A program made the position numbers and the translations under genes. From NCBI GenBank assembly GCA_034440635.1, contig JAOTON010000332.1:434001-498000 (forward strand): a stretch of 64,000 nt of DNA, read 5' to 3'. This stretch comes from Lepas anatifera. Its lineage: Eukaryota > Arthropoda > Thecostraca > Lepadidae. This document shows, in pieces, positions 63,970 through 64,000 of this stretch (its first letter is position 1; every line of letters begins with the position of its first letter). Under the pieces are notes generated by a model. It ran no database searches, had not been told where the DNA came from, and was given only the letters and a program-made list of their open reading frames with translations.

Positions 63970-64000
63970 GGGGGCGCGTATAGCCCAGTTGCTGAAAGCG
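63970..64000 (+). mobile_element. tRNA-like repeat head, copy 2, cut by window end
   Basis: GGGGGCGCGTATAGCCCAGT followed by TGCTGAAAGCG parallels 62174-62205 (TAGCCCAGTTGCTG against TAGCCTAGTCGCTG). It is probably the 5' head of the same SINE family; the rest lies outside the window. Confidence 0.45.

Noticed and set aside
1..64000. CRISPR array or prokaryotic operon
   Set aside because: The repeats found are eukaryotic minisatellites without spacer structure, and the genes have introns.
54689..64000. Remaining DDX27 C-terminal exons
   Set aside because: I looked for a phase-1 exon starting with the conserved FRDKI-type helix and for Lys/Arg-rich C-terminal exons, and found none I could support.

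Overview
The window is eukaryotic nuclear DNA. It has spliced protein-coding genes with GT-AG introns, long introns, many short non-autonomous transposons with target-site duplications, microsatellites and minisatellites, tRNA-derived repeat heads and CpG-containing GC-rich patches. The predicted proteins look invertebrate. A crustacean or other arthropod is my best guess, but nothing here fixes the species. Only two genes are supported, both on the + strand, together with one candidate first exon.

Region 1 (about 1-32.0 kb) is gene-poor. I see no transposase, reverse transcriptase or convincing host gene. It holds a CRE-rich promoter-like stretch with a short candidate first exon (about 0.4-0.6 kb), several hAT-type MITEs with exact 8-bp target duplications (1.8, 5.7, 7.3, 11.2 and 19.3 kb), a TTAA-flanked MITE nested inside one of them (5.8 kb), minisatellites of 28 bp (8.9 kb) and 47 bp (10.3 kb), and an AGGTCA-rich piggyBac-like element (12.1 kb).

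Region 2 (32.1-37.0 kb) carries a FAM110-family gene. An N-terminal motif exon, a proline-rich exon and a large 3' terminal exon contain the conserved FAM110 blocks. Its first intron found here holds a complete 1,026-bp piggyBac-like non-autonomous element with TTAA duplications, and a duplicated 243-bp segment.

Region 3 (41.6 kb to beyond 54.7 kb) carries an ATP-dependent DEAD-box RNA helicase, orthologous to DDX27 (yeast Drs1), a nucleolar 60S-ribosome biogenesis factor. Eleven exons with matching splice phases encode residues 1-549 with every helicase motif; the C-terminal part lies outside what I can find. Its introns are rich in structure. Intron 1 holds a 1.1-kb TIR element with an 8-bp duplication. 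Intron 2 holds a head-to-tail and inverted cluster of TTAA MITEs. Intron 4 ends in a roughly 2.1-kb array in which the 3' splice site and the first bases of exon 5 are repeated about 33 times. The donor of exon 7 is also tandemly duplicated, and intron 6 uses a GC donor.

Region 4 (54.7-64 kb) is intron or intergenic DNA with another AGGTCA-rich element (59 kb), a CA microsatellite and two copies of a tRNA-like repeat head (62.2 kb and the window's end).

The most notable signal is the splice-acceptor array in DDX27. It offers dozens of near-identical acceptors, roughly a third of them in frame with the real exon, in a gene that should be essential.
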